12,492 nt of DNA from Deferribacteres bacterium (lineage in GTDB: Bacteria; Nitrospirota; Thermodesulfovibrionia; UBA6902): NCBI GenBank assembly GCA_013152795.1, contig JAADFS010000316.1:1-12492 (forward strand), given 5' to 3'. Shown here in pieces: positions 1 to 5,935 of the stretch. The notes below the pieces were generated by a model. The model was not told the origin of the DNA, did no database searches, and saw only the letters and a list, made by a program, of their open reading frames with translations. Made by a program: the position numbers and the translations under genes. Each line of letters opens with the position of its first letter. Positions within the stretch are counted from its first letter, which is position 1.

Positions 1-76
1 CGTGATTCGTGTCCGTTGTCCGTGACCGTAAAAGACAAACAACAGAAACGGACACGGTTAACCGACACGGAGGACG
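1..76. repeat. Degenerate heptad tract with inverted repeat
   Basis: Positions 1-28 read as four loosely related 7-base words built on GTGTCCG. Further on, 47-76 carries the same vocabulary in reverse complement (CGGACACGG, CCGACACGG). The 10-base arm CGTGTCCGTT at 8-17 is perfectly inverted at 47-56. No coding potential is convincing here. The tract lies downstream of the acetyltransferase gene, at the left end of the window, and resembles the other 7-bp-period tracts in the window in structure though not in word. Confidence 0.55.
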
Positions 77-120
77 GCCTTTTTCCCGTTACTTCCTGCA
101 ATAAAGACATATTTCCGATA

Positions 121-180
121 TCCCATCGCTTTATAAAGGTTTTACGGCAGGCTCTCCTGCCCGTTTATGCAACACTAAGG
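121..180 (+). repeat. Dispersed palindromic (REPIN-like) element, copy A
   Basis: A perfect 6-bp stem GGCAGG (146-151) and CCTGCC (156-161) encloses a 4-base loop and is followed by the end motif TTTATGCAACACTAAGG (164-180). The left half, ATCCCATCGC then TTATAAA at 119-137, recurs in the copy near 10171. The element ends exactly where the acetyltransferase stop codon begins (181-183). Read in the gene direction, the hairpin is followed by GTAAAACC and not by a T tract, so it is not a canonical intrinsic terminator, although it could protect the 3' end of the mRNA. Confidence 0.75.
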
Positions 181-741
181 TTATATCTGTCTTATTGTAT
201 TATCGTTAACTTTTTTGTACTTTCTCCCGCATACGCATTCAGTCTCATCATTAAAATCCAGTTTGTTCGTGCATGCGCATATCCACGATATGAACCTCGC
301 GGGGTTACCGTAGACAAGCGAATAAGAAGGTACGTCTTTTGTTACAACGGAGCCGGCCCCGACCATCGCATATTCACCGATTGTAATCCCGCAGATGATC
401 GTTGCATTTGCACCGATACTCGCCCCATATTTTATGAGTGTTCTCCCGGGGGTGAAAGGCTTTTTAGCCCGCGGGAGGAAATCATTCGTCAACACCACGT
501 TCGGGCCGAGGAAGACATTATTTTCTATCGTGATTCCATCCCAGATGGAAATATTGTTTTTGACAACCACGTTGCTGCCGATGACAACATCGTTCTCTAT
601 AAAGCATCCCTCCCCGATGTTGCAGTTATCTCCTATTACCGCGCCCTCCAGCACATGTGAAAAGGCCCAGATTTTTGTCCCCCTGCCGATCCTGGAGGAC
701 TCGACAATCGCATTGGGATGTTTGTAGAAAGAATCATTCAA
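181..741 (-). CDS. wbpD-like: WbpD/WlbB-like hexapeptide-repeat N-acetyltransferase
   Basis: This gene probably encodes the acetyl-CoA-dependent cytoplasmic enzyme that acetylates the 3-amino group of a UDP-2-acetamido-3-amino-sugar uronate, the last step to UDP-2,3-diacetamido-2,3-dideoxy-glucuronate. The 186-residue protein shows left-handed beta-helix hexapeptide repeats from about 11 to 135 (for example AIVESS, VIGDNC, NIGEGC, VIGSNV, SIGANA). It also has the family loop NDFLPRAKKP at 86-95 and GNPAR at 145-149. The C-terminus has a small cysteine module (C155, C157, C169, C171) like the zinc-ribbon tail of many WbpD relatives. The start is TTG at 741, backed by AGGGAG seven bases upstream; it yields the expected N-terminus ending in HPNAIVE. 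The gene overlaps the dehydrogenase by 8 bp, which suggests translational coupling. A QdtC/FdtC-type acetyltransferase is the alternative, but the neighbouring dehydrogenase favours WbpD. Confidence 0.88.
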   Translation of the reverse strand: MNDSFYKHPNAIVESSRIGRGTKIWAFSHVLEGAVIGDNCNIGEGCFIENDVVIGSNVVVKNNISIWDGITIENNVFLGPNVVLTNDFLPRAKKPFTPGRTLIKYGASIGANATIICGITIGEYAMVGAGSVVTKDVPSYSLVYGNPARFISWICACTNKLDFNDETECVCGRKYKKVNDNTIRQI

Positions 742-1741
742 AATACATCTCCCTGCCCTTCTTTGCGGATTCCTCGGACAGCTCGCACATCCTGACCGCC
801 CATATGCCCTGCATTCCGTTATTTCTGTATGGAGTTCCGTCGTTTACGATGTGCTCAATGAAAGAGCGGCACTCACTCAGCAAAGGCTGTGCATTTCCGA
901 TCTCCGGCTCCAGGACAACCCCCGGCCTGTACTCGAATTTCTGCGATGACTGTTTGTCCGCCCCGATGCGGGTATCTATGCCCTCGTCAAATATCCTCAC
1001 CTTCTGCCGGGCCATATCATCAAAGAAAATCGACCATTTTGCTCCATACAGCTCAAATTTTCTGATCTTGTTCGGGGTATGCCAGCCTACATGCACAACC
1101 GCCTTTTTGTTGTCCGGATAAGACAGTTGAATGACGGCCATGTCACTTAATCCCCTGCCGCTGTAATCGTGTGCAACGGCGTAAACGGAAAGCGGAAATT
1201 CGTTGAACAGGTAATTGATTATGGAAAAGTCATGCACGGCGAGGTCCCAAATCACGTTGTTTTTCGACTCCGGGGGACGGAGGTTGGCCCTGTTGGAGAT
1301 CAGATAGTATGGCCTGAATTCACCGGTGGTATTAATAAATCCATGAATATGCTCGATAGCCGGATGAAAGGTAAACAAGTGTCCGACACCGATTTTCAGG
1401 GAATTGTCCGTGGCCAGATCGAGAAGTTCCTCAGCCTCACGGGTTGAATCCGTGAAGGGCTTTTCAACAAAGATATGCTTTCCGGACAACAGGGCTTCCC
1501 TGGCCAGACGGAAATGGGTATCCACAGGGGTGGCTATTACAACCAGCGATATTTCATTGTCATTAAATATCACGTCTGCATTATCAACCGTCTGAATATC
1601 CGGAAAATTTTCTTCCGCAAACTTCCTTCTCCCTGGCAGTTTATCGGCGATATACTTGATGCTGACTTCCGGGATGGTGGAAAAGTTGCGGATCAGATTA
1701 GGACCCCAGTATCCTGCTCCTATGATGCCGGTTTTTATCAT
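734..1741 (-). CDS. wbpB-like: Gfo/Idh/MocA-family sugar dehydrogenase, WbpB/WlbA-like
   Basis: This is an NAD(P)-dependent oxidoreductase that most likely oxidises C3 of UDP-N-acetylglucosaminuronate to the 3-keto sugar, the substrate of the aminotransferase encoded upstream. The 335-residue protein starts with a Rossmann nucleotide-binding motif GAGYWGPN (8-15). It has TPVDTH (71-76), the family EKP motif (93-95) with its conserved lysine, and a catalytic-type WDLAVHD (165-171) including H170. Length and motif order fit the family. The start is ATG at 1741; AAGG only three bases upstream is the sole Shine-Dalgarno candidate, and it lies inside a repeated CCTTACAGT module. The stop overlaps the acetyltransferase start by 8 bp, so the two are probably co-translated. 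The exact substrate is inferred from the neighbours; the Gfo/Idh/MocA family has many sugar substrates. Confidence 0.88.
   Translation of the reverse strand: MIKTGIIGAGYWGPNLIRNFSTIPEVSIKYIADKLPGRRKFAEENFPDIQTVDNADVIFNDNEISLVVIATPVDTHFRLAREALLSGKHIFVEKPFTDSTREAEELLDLATDNSLKIGVGHLFTFHPAIEHIHGFINTTGEFRPYYLISNRANLRPPESKNNVIWDLAVHDFSIINYLFNEFPLSVYAVAHDYSGRGLSDMAVIQLSYPDNKKAVVHVGWHTPNKIRKFELYGAKWSIFFDDMARQKVRIFDEGIDTRIGADKQSSQKFEYRPGVVLEPEIGNAQPLLSECRSFIEHIVNDGTPYRNNGMQGIWAVRMCELSEESAKKGREMYFE
749..754 (-). promoter_or_regulatory. Ribosome-binding site deciding a TTG start
   Basis: On the minus strand AGGGAG sits 7 bases before TTG at 741, inside the 3' end of the dehydrogenase gene. The nearby ATG at 737 is out of frame with the acetyltransferase, so the TTG is the best supported start. 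Confidence 0.6.
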
Positions 1742-1744
1742 TTA

Positions 1745-1789
1745 CCTTACAGTGATATGAACCTTACAGTCTGCACCCTTAACCTTACA
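1745..1789. repeat. Repeated CCTTACAGT end modules
   Basis: The 9-mer CCTTACAGT occurs at 1745-1753 and 1762-1770, with a shortened CCTTACA at 1783-1789. The same 9-mer begins the element at 9995, and CCTTAACAGT begins the one at 4503. It resembles the inverted complement of the right-end motif of the palindromic element, so these look like left-end fragments. The first copy provides the AAGG before the dehydrogenase start. Confidence 0.55.
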
Positions 1790-1790
1790 A

Positions 1791-1834
1791 AGGTTTTACG
1801 GCAGCCTGCCTCGCCCGTTTATGCAACATTAAGG
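1791..1834 (+). repeat. Dispersed palindromic element, copy B1
   Basis: The segment carries AGGTTTTACGGCAG followed by CCTGCC and the intact right end TTTATGCAACATTAAGG (1818-1834). The hairpin is degenerate here because the loop is nearly lost. It is in the same orientation as copies A and B2. Confidence 0.7.
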
Positions 1835-1836
1835 TT

Positions 1837-1864
1837 AACTTTGAACTTCAAACTCTGAACTTTG
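1837..1864. repeat. Heptameric tandem tract, AACTTTG type
   Basis: Four consecutive 7-base words, all beginning with AACT, fill exactly 28 bases; the first and fourth are AACTTTG and the two between differ at one to three positions. The tract fills the space between palindromic copies B1 and B2. Confidence 0.7.
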
Positions 1865-1906
1865 TTTTACGGCAGGCTATCCTGCCTGTTTATGCAATAT
1901 TTAAGG
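1865..1906 (+). repeat. Dispersed palindromic element, copy B2
   Basis: This copy has a perfect stem GGCAGG (1871-1876) and CCTGCC (1881-1886) with loop CTAT, then the right-end motif TTTATGCAATATTTAAGG (1889-1906). It ends 17 bases short of the stop codon of the glycosylphosphotransferase gene. Like copy A, it therefore sits immediately 3' of a gene. Confidence 0.75.
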
Positions 1907-1922
1907 ATTATCGAAATTTTTA

Positions 1923-3344
1923 TTATACTCCGGTTTTTCCTGAAATAACAACAGATATGGTATTAAAAAGGATCACAAGGTCAAGCGAGAGGGACCTGTT
2001 ACGCACGTAGTATAAATCCAGCACGTGCTGGTCGGCAATGTTAACCTTGTTACGCCCCCGTACCTGCCACAATCCGGTCATACCGGGCAGAACGGAAAAT
2101 CTTTCTTTCTGCCACTCGTCCAGCAGCTCATATTCGTACGGCAGTACGGGCCTGGGACCGACAAGAGACATCTGTCCCTTCAGGACATTGATCAGTTGCG
2201 GAAATTCATCAATGCTGTATTTTCTCAGCCACCTTCCGGTTTTCGTGACGCGAGGGTCGTTCTGGAGCTTTGTCCCATCCCTGATCCCCTGCGCGATCTT
2301 CTTTACCAGCTCCCTGTGAAGCGTGTCATCACAGCCGTGGTACATGGACCTGAACTTGTACCACTTGAATCTCTTCTCTTTGTAGCCGACCACTTCCGTA
2401 GTGTAAAAGAACGGGCCCTCGGACTCCATTTTTATCAAAACAGCTATAAGGATCCACAGCGGCAGCAACCCTATAATAAGCACAAGAGCCGTGGTTACAT
2501 CCATGATCCGTTTTATAATGATATATGTATGTTCTTTTAATTCATCGGTAGGCGGTACCTGGAAGGTGCTGAAGCCGTCGAATTTTTCCACTGCGACCTT
2601 CTCGGGTATTATCCGGTACAGGTCGGAAATAATATGAATGGGTTTATTCAGTTTCTGGTACCTGTTGATAATCCTCTGCAGCTTATTGTACGTGGCATTT
2701 GTCAGGGTGATCAGTATTGCATCAAAATCGTCGGCATATTTTCCGATATTGCTCGTTTTATCCAGCACCTTAAGGCCCTCGAACACGCTTCCCGGCTCTT
2801 TTTCGTCATCAAGGAAGCCGATCGGTGTAAAATAGGTATATTTATTGTTCAATAATTCCCTCGCAATCTCCCGGCCCTTGCTTCCCGCGCCTACAAGGAT
2901 AACCCTCTCCCCGATGATCTTGTTTTTAAGCGCGTAGCGCATGGCATATTTAAGCACCAATATGCGGTAAACGGGAAACAATACAAAGAGGATCGCAAAA
3001 CTCGGAATCAGCACACCCCTCAGCTCCAGCAGGGGATGTTTGAAAAAGAAAAGGGTTGTGATCAATATCCCGTAACTGATCAGTATGGACTTCACAAAGA
3101 CCACGAACTGGTAGTATGAATCAAACAACACATGCATTTTATAAAGATTCGAGTTTTTGAAAAGGATTATCAGTGAGACTATCAGAATGGAAAACGGCAT
3201 TAATATGGAAGGGCTCAGCTTCATGTACAGGAGCCCGTCCGCTATAATCTGGCGCTGTTTTATCCAGTATGAAATGATCGCAGCAATGCTGATAATCGCT
3301 ATATCCGCAACCAGCAATATAAGCTTGTATTTTTTAAACTTCAT
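1923..3344 (-). CDS. Polyprenyl-phosphate glycosyl-1-phosphate transferase (initiating sugar transferase)
   Basis: This inner-membrane enzyme starts the repeat unit by transferring a sugar-1-phosphate from a UDP-sugar to undecaprenyl phosphate. The 473-residue protein has the full domain set of the WbaP/WcaJ/EpsE-type family. There are about four N-terminal membrane segments (near 8-25, 43-62, 79-100 and 107-127). A cytoplasmic Rossmann-like domain follows with VGAGSKG (151-157). After a fifth hydrophobic segment (278-298) comes the catalytic domain with KFRSM (320-324), the D369-E370 pair, GQMSLVGPRP (390-399) and LPGMTGLWQVRGR (409-421). The start is ATG at 3344, with GGAG three bases upstream inside the end of the aminotransferase gene; the genes overlap by 11 bp. 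The sugar transferred cannot be read from sequence; a hexose or an N-acetyl sugar are both possible. Confidence 0.92.
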   Translation of the reverse strand: MKFKKYKLILLVADIAIISIAAIISYWIKQRQIIADGLLYMKLSPSILMPFSILIVSLIILFKNSNLYKMHVLFDSYYQFVVFVKSILISYGILITTLFFFKHPLLELRGVLIPSFAILFVLFPVYRILVLKYAMRYALKNKIIGERVILVGAGSKGREIARELLNNKYTYFTPIGFLDDEKEPGSVFEGLKVLDKTSNIGKYADDFDAILITLTNATYNKLQRIINRYQKLNKPIHIISDLYRIIPEKVAVEKFDGFSTFQVPPTDELKEHTYIIIKRIMDVTTALVLIIGLLPLWILIAVLIKMESEGPFFYTTEVVGYKEKRFKWYKFRSMYHGCDDTLHRELVKKIAQGIRDGTKLQNDPRVTKTGRWLRKYSIDEFPQLINVLKGQMSLVGPRPVLPYEYELLDEWQKERFSVLPGMTGLWQVRGRNKVNIADQHVLDLYYVRNRSLSLDLVILFNTISVVISGKTGV

Positions 3345-4452
3345 AATCTCCGGTATAAAATTCCCTTATCTTTTCCGCGACATACTGAATCATGGATGGG
3401 CTCAGTTCCGGGTACATGGGAAGTGACAGTATCCTGTCCATTTGCGCTTCCGCTGTCCTGAAACTTCCCTTTTCATAACCAAGATGCCTGTAAGCACCCT
3501 GCAAATGAAGCGGTATCGGATAATGCAACCCGGTGGAAATACCGTTGCTGTTTAAAAAATCCTGCAGCTCCCTACGCCTTGATACCTGTACGACATAAAG
3601 GTGATAGACGTGCCTGACTGATTCCATCTCTTCGGGTGTAACAATCCCCTCGATACCGGATAACAGCTTGGAATACAGTGAGGCGTTTTTCCGCCGCTGT
3701 TCCGTCCATTGTTCGATATAGCGCAATTTGACGGATAAGACCGCTCCCTGAATCCCCTCCATCCGGTAGTTATGACCGATCAACTCATGGTGATATTTTT
3801 CGCTGCTGCCATGGTCCCTTATCTTACGCATAATACCGTACAGGTCTTCACTGTTTGTAATTACAGCACCTGCCTCGCCGTAAGCGCCGAGGTTTTTGCC
3901 GGGATAGAAACTGAAACAGCCTATCATGCCGATAGAGCCCACACGCCTGTTCCTGTATTCAGCACAATGCGCCTGTGCGGCGTCTTCGATGACCCACAGA
4001 CTGTGTCTTTCGGCGATTTCCATAATCGGATCAAGATCGGCGGGCTGACCATACAGATGTACGGCGATTATGCCCTTTGTCCTGGGGGTGATTGACGCCT
4101 CTATCAGGGAAGTATCGATATTATAGTAGCGTGGCTCACAATCCACAAAAACAGGACGCGCGCCTGTCAGGGAGACAGCCTCTGCCGTGGCAAAAAAGGT
4201 GTTTACCGGAACCAGGACTTCATCACCCGCACCAACCTTTAGGGCCATCAAGGCCAGATGCAGTGAATCGGTTCCTGAACTTGTTGCAAGGCAGAAATCC
4301 GCACCATGCAATCTTGAAAACTCTTCTTCAAACTTCTCTACCTTGGGCCCTAAAATAAAGGCACAGCTCTCCAGCACCTCCTGAATTTCAGCATTTATTT
4401 CATCCCTGATACCCTGGTATTGCGTCTTCAGATCAACAAACGGCACATGCAC
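3334..4452 (-). CDS. wbpE-like: DegT/DnrJ/EryC1/StrS aminotransferase, WbpE/WlbC-like
   Basis: This PLP-dependent enzyme most likely aminates a 3-keto nucleotide sugar, using glutamate as donor, between the WbpB-like and WbpD-like steps. The 372-residue protein begins VPFVDL, as is usual for sugar aminotransferases. It carries the PLP lysine in SFYPGKNLGAYGEAGA (181-196, K186), the PLP-binding D157 in IEDAAQAH (155-162), and GHNYRMEGIQGAVL (226-239), typical of the WlbC/QdtB branch. The start is GTG at 4452, preceded on the coding strand by an A8-G7 run ending four bases before it; no in-frame ATG is near, and the next in-frame GTG is only two codons on. The gene overlaps the glycosylphosphotransferase by 11 bp. 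QdtB/FdtB-type activity on a dTDP-keto-deoxy sugar is the main alternative. Confidence 0.9.
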   Translation of the reverse strand: MHVPFVDLKTQYQGIRDEINAEIQEVLESCAFILGPKVEKFEEEFSRLHGADFCLATSSGTDSLHLALMALKVGAGDEVLVPVNTFFATAEAVSLTGARPVFVDCEPRYYNIDTSLIEASITPRTKGIIAVHLYGQPADLDPIMEIAERHSLWVIEDAAQAHCAEYRNRRVGSIGMIGCFSFYPGKNLGAYGEAGAVITNSEDLYGIMRKIRDHGSSEKYHHELIGHNYRMEGIQGAVLSVKLRYIEQWTEQRRKNASLYSKLLSGIEGIVTPEEMESVRHVYHLYVVQVSRRRELQDFLNSNGISTGLHYPIPLHLQGAYRHLGYEKGSFRTAEAQMDRILSLPMYPELSPSMIQYVAEKIREFYTGDYEV

Positions 4453-4456
4453 TGTT

Positions 4457-4471
4457 CCCCCCCTTTTTTTT
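4457..4471 (-). promoter_or_regulatory. Homopolymeric ribosome-binding region (A8 G7)
   Basis: The coding strand reads eight A then seven G, ending four bases before the GTG start of the aminotransferase. The G run is the only Shine-Dalgarno candidate. Such runs are prone to replication slippage and to sequencing error, so the exact length should be treated with care. Confidence 0.5.
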
Positions 4472-4502
4472 CAAAACAGTTAATTTGAATTACCTTGCTT
4501 TA

Positions 4503-4586
4503 CCTTAACAGTGGCATAAAAACATCGCCTGCGGGCAGGAGAGCCTGCCATTTATGCAACATTAAAGTTTATGCACAACGTTAAGG
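4503..4586. repeat. Dispersed palindromic element, copy C (most complete)
   Basis: The left end CCTTAACAGTGGCATAAA (4503-4520) and the right end TTTATGCAACATTAAAG (4551-4567) are imperfect inverted repeats of each other. They enclose a perfect hairpin GGCAGG (4534-4539) and CCTGCC (4544-4549) with loop AGAG. A second, degenerate right end, TTTATGCACAACGTTAAGG (4568-4586), follows directly. The 65-bp core therefore has terminal inverted repeats around a central stem, as in a REPIN or tiny MITE. It lies between the aminotransferase and the upstream GT4 gene. Confidence 0.75.
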
Positions 4587-4596
4587 TTTATAAATA

Positions 4597-5706
4597 TCAG
4601 GCAGCCACCTGCCTGTACACCTCGAAATACCTGTCGGCTATCCTGTCCCATGAATACCTGCTGTGAACGAGTTTCTGCAAATCAGCGGCCTTCCGCCCGG
4701 CATCGGCCTGATTGTCCAGTATCCATCCGAGCTTTTCCATCAGGGAGCCGACATCACCGGACCTGAAGTAAATTCCATCTTCCCCTAAAACCTCCCTGTT
4801 CTCCTCAATATCACTGCTTATAACAGGTATCCCGAGAGACGCCGCCTCCAGCAGAACCATGGACATCGCCTCCACCAGTGAAGGGAATATCAGGCACACC
4901 GAATATTTCATCAAGCCGAAGAGCACGGAAGGTTCTTCTATCAATGGCTGAAAGTATACCATGGAACCGGCGATATTATGTAATTTTTCCTCATAGTCAT
5001 GTACCTGCCCCGCATCTCCTACAACAAGAAGGGGGACACCCCTGTCCAGCCGTGTTACAGCCTCCACAGCCAGATGTGCCCCCTTTGTAGGTTCAATCCT
5101 GCCTGCTGTAAAAATGAAGTACCTGCGCCTGCGGATACCATGCTTATTCAGTATCTCTTCAGCAGCATCGAGATCCGCGTTGAACTCTGTGCCCACGCCA
5201 TTGGGAATATACAGGACTTGCCTTCCGAAACGTCGCTGCAGCGACCTCGCATCCTTTGCAGAAACACTCGAGGTCATATTGGAGAATCTCATGAAAAAAT
5301 AATCCATGGACATCATGATTCTCTTTGCTGCTCTGCCCCACTTTGATCTCCAGTATGCAAATCCGTGAGCCGTGCCCAGGACCCTGAATCTCAATCTCAG
5401 GACGGGCAGGATAAATGAGGCTTCTATATTATGCAGATGTACAAGGTCATAATTGCCTGACAGCACGGCATGCAGGGCTGAAAAAAGTGCAAGCGTAAGT
5501 GATCTCAGATGTTTCCCGGGAATGGTGTGAATTCTTATCATCCTCACACCTTCAATGGAAAAATCCGGCGGTGTATAGCGCGCATCACAATATACAGTGG
5601 GAGCAACACCTTTTGATGTTATTCTCCTTACTATTGCCTCCACCACCCTCTCCGCTCCTCCCCTGGCAGGCAGTCCTTTTATTCCTATGATAGCTACCCT
5701 CATCAT
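4597..5706 (-). CDS. GT4-family (GT-B fold) glycosyltransferase
   Basis: This is a cytoplasmic or membrane-associated retaining glycosyltransferase that probably adds one sugar to the lipid-linked repeat unit. The 369-residue protein opens with IGIKGLPARGGAERVVEAI, a donor/acceptor loop seen in GT4 enzymes and similar to the start of DUF1972-type rhamnosyltransferases. The C-terminal half has AGRIEPTKGAH (201-211) and the EX7E motif SLVEAMSMVLLEA (E279 and E287). The reading frame extends one codon to a TTG at 5709, but ATG at 5706 or 5703 is more likely; only a weak AAGG about 11 bases upstream is visible. The stop codon is 11 bases from palindromic copy C. The donor sugar cannot be predicted from the sequence. 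Confidence 0.9.
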   Translation of the reverse strand: MMRVAIIGIKGLPARGGAERVVEAIVRRITSKGVAPTVYCDARYTPPDFSIEGVRMIRIHTIPGKHLRSLTLALFSALHAVLSGNYDLVHLHNIEASFILPVLRLRFRVLGTAHGFAYWRSKWGRAAKRIMMSMDYFFMRFSNMTSSVSAKDARSLQRRFGRQVLYIPNGVGTEFNADLDAAEEILNKHGIRRRRYFIFTAGRIEPTKGAHLAVEAVTRLDRGVPLLVVGDAGQVHDYEEKLHNIAGSMVYFQPLIEEPSVLFGLMKYSVCLIFPSLVEAMSMVLLEAASLGIPVISSDIEENREVLGEDGIYFRSGDVGSLMEKLGWILDNQADAGRKAADLQKLVHSRYSWDRIADRYFEVYRQVAA

Positions 5707-5722
5707 CAAACAATTAACCTTT

Positions 5723-5743
5723 AACTTTGAACTCAGAACTTTG
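5723..5743. repeat. Heptameric tandem tract, AACTTTG type
   Basis: Three exact 7-base units (AACTTTG, AACTCAG, then AACTTTG again) lie 17 bases upstream of the GT4 start codon and directly abut palindromic copy D. The words are the same family as at 1837-1864. Confidence 0.65.
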
Positions 5744-5785
5744 TTCCCCGGCAGCCTCCCTTGCCGCGTTTATGCAACATCAAGT
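5744..5785 (+). repeat. Dispersed palindromic element, copy D
   Basis: GGCAGCCTCCCTTGCC replaces the usual hairpin (a weak stem remains), and the right end TTTATGCAACATCAAGT (5769-5785) is well kept. It sits upstream of the GT4 gene, between the heptad tract and the short duplication at 5815. Confidence 0.65.
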
Positions 5786-5814
5786 ATAAGGTATATGTTG
5801 CAGATTTTCCCCGA

Positions 5815-5839
5815 CCTGCCGGTGTCGCCTGCCGGTGTC
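5815..5839. repeat. 13-bp tandem duplication
   Basis: CCTGCCGGTGTC occurs at 5815-5826 and again at 5828-5839, a 13-base unit in two copies. The surrounding gap from 5786 to 5935 has no coding signal. Near its right end, GCTGCCGTAAAA (5911-5922) echoes the arm of the palindromic element in reverse orientation, perhaps a remnant. Confidence 0.6.
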
Positions 5840-5935
5840 AGAGACTGAATGCCTTAAAGTTGCGTTAAGCCGTCGACAGCAACTATTAAGGATTGGTTGT
5901 CTTCCGTGGAAGCTGCCGTAAAAGCGGAGCCGGCG

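Noticed and set aside
146..161. GGCAGG/CCTGCC hairpin as an intrinsic terminator of the operon
   Set aside because: The stem is good, but no T tract follows on the minus strand and the same hairpin also occurs upstream of genes; a dispersed repeat explains it better.
1..180. Possible CRISPR array in the repeat-rich left end
   Set aside because: The repeats are short, degenerate and unevenly spaced, with no uniform spacers and no cas genes.
16..660. Long plus-strand reading frame of 214 codons
   Set aside because: It is antisense to the acetyltransferase and runs through the palindromic repeat; the opposite frame has clear family motifs, and this one has none.
5159..5341. Minus-strand 60-codon frame within the GT4 gene
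   Set aside because: It lies in an alternative frame inside a gene with full GT4 motifs; nothing supports its translation.
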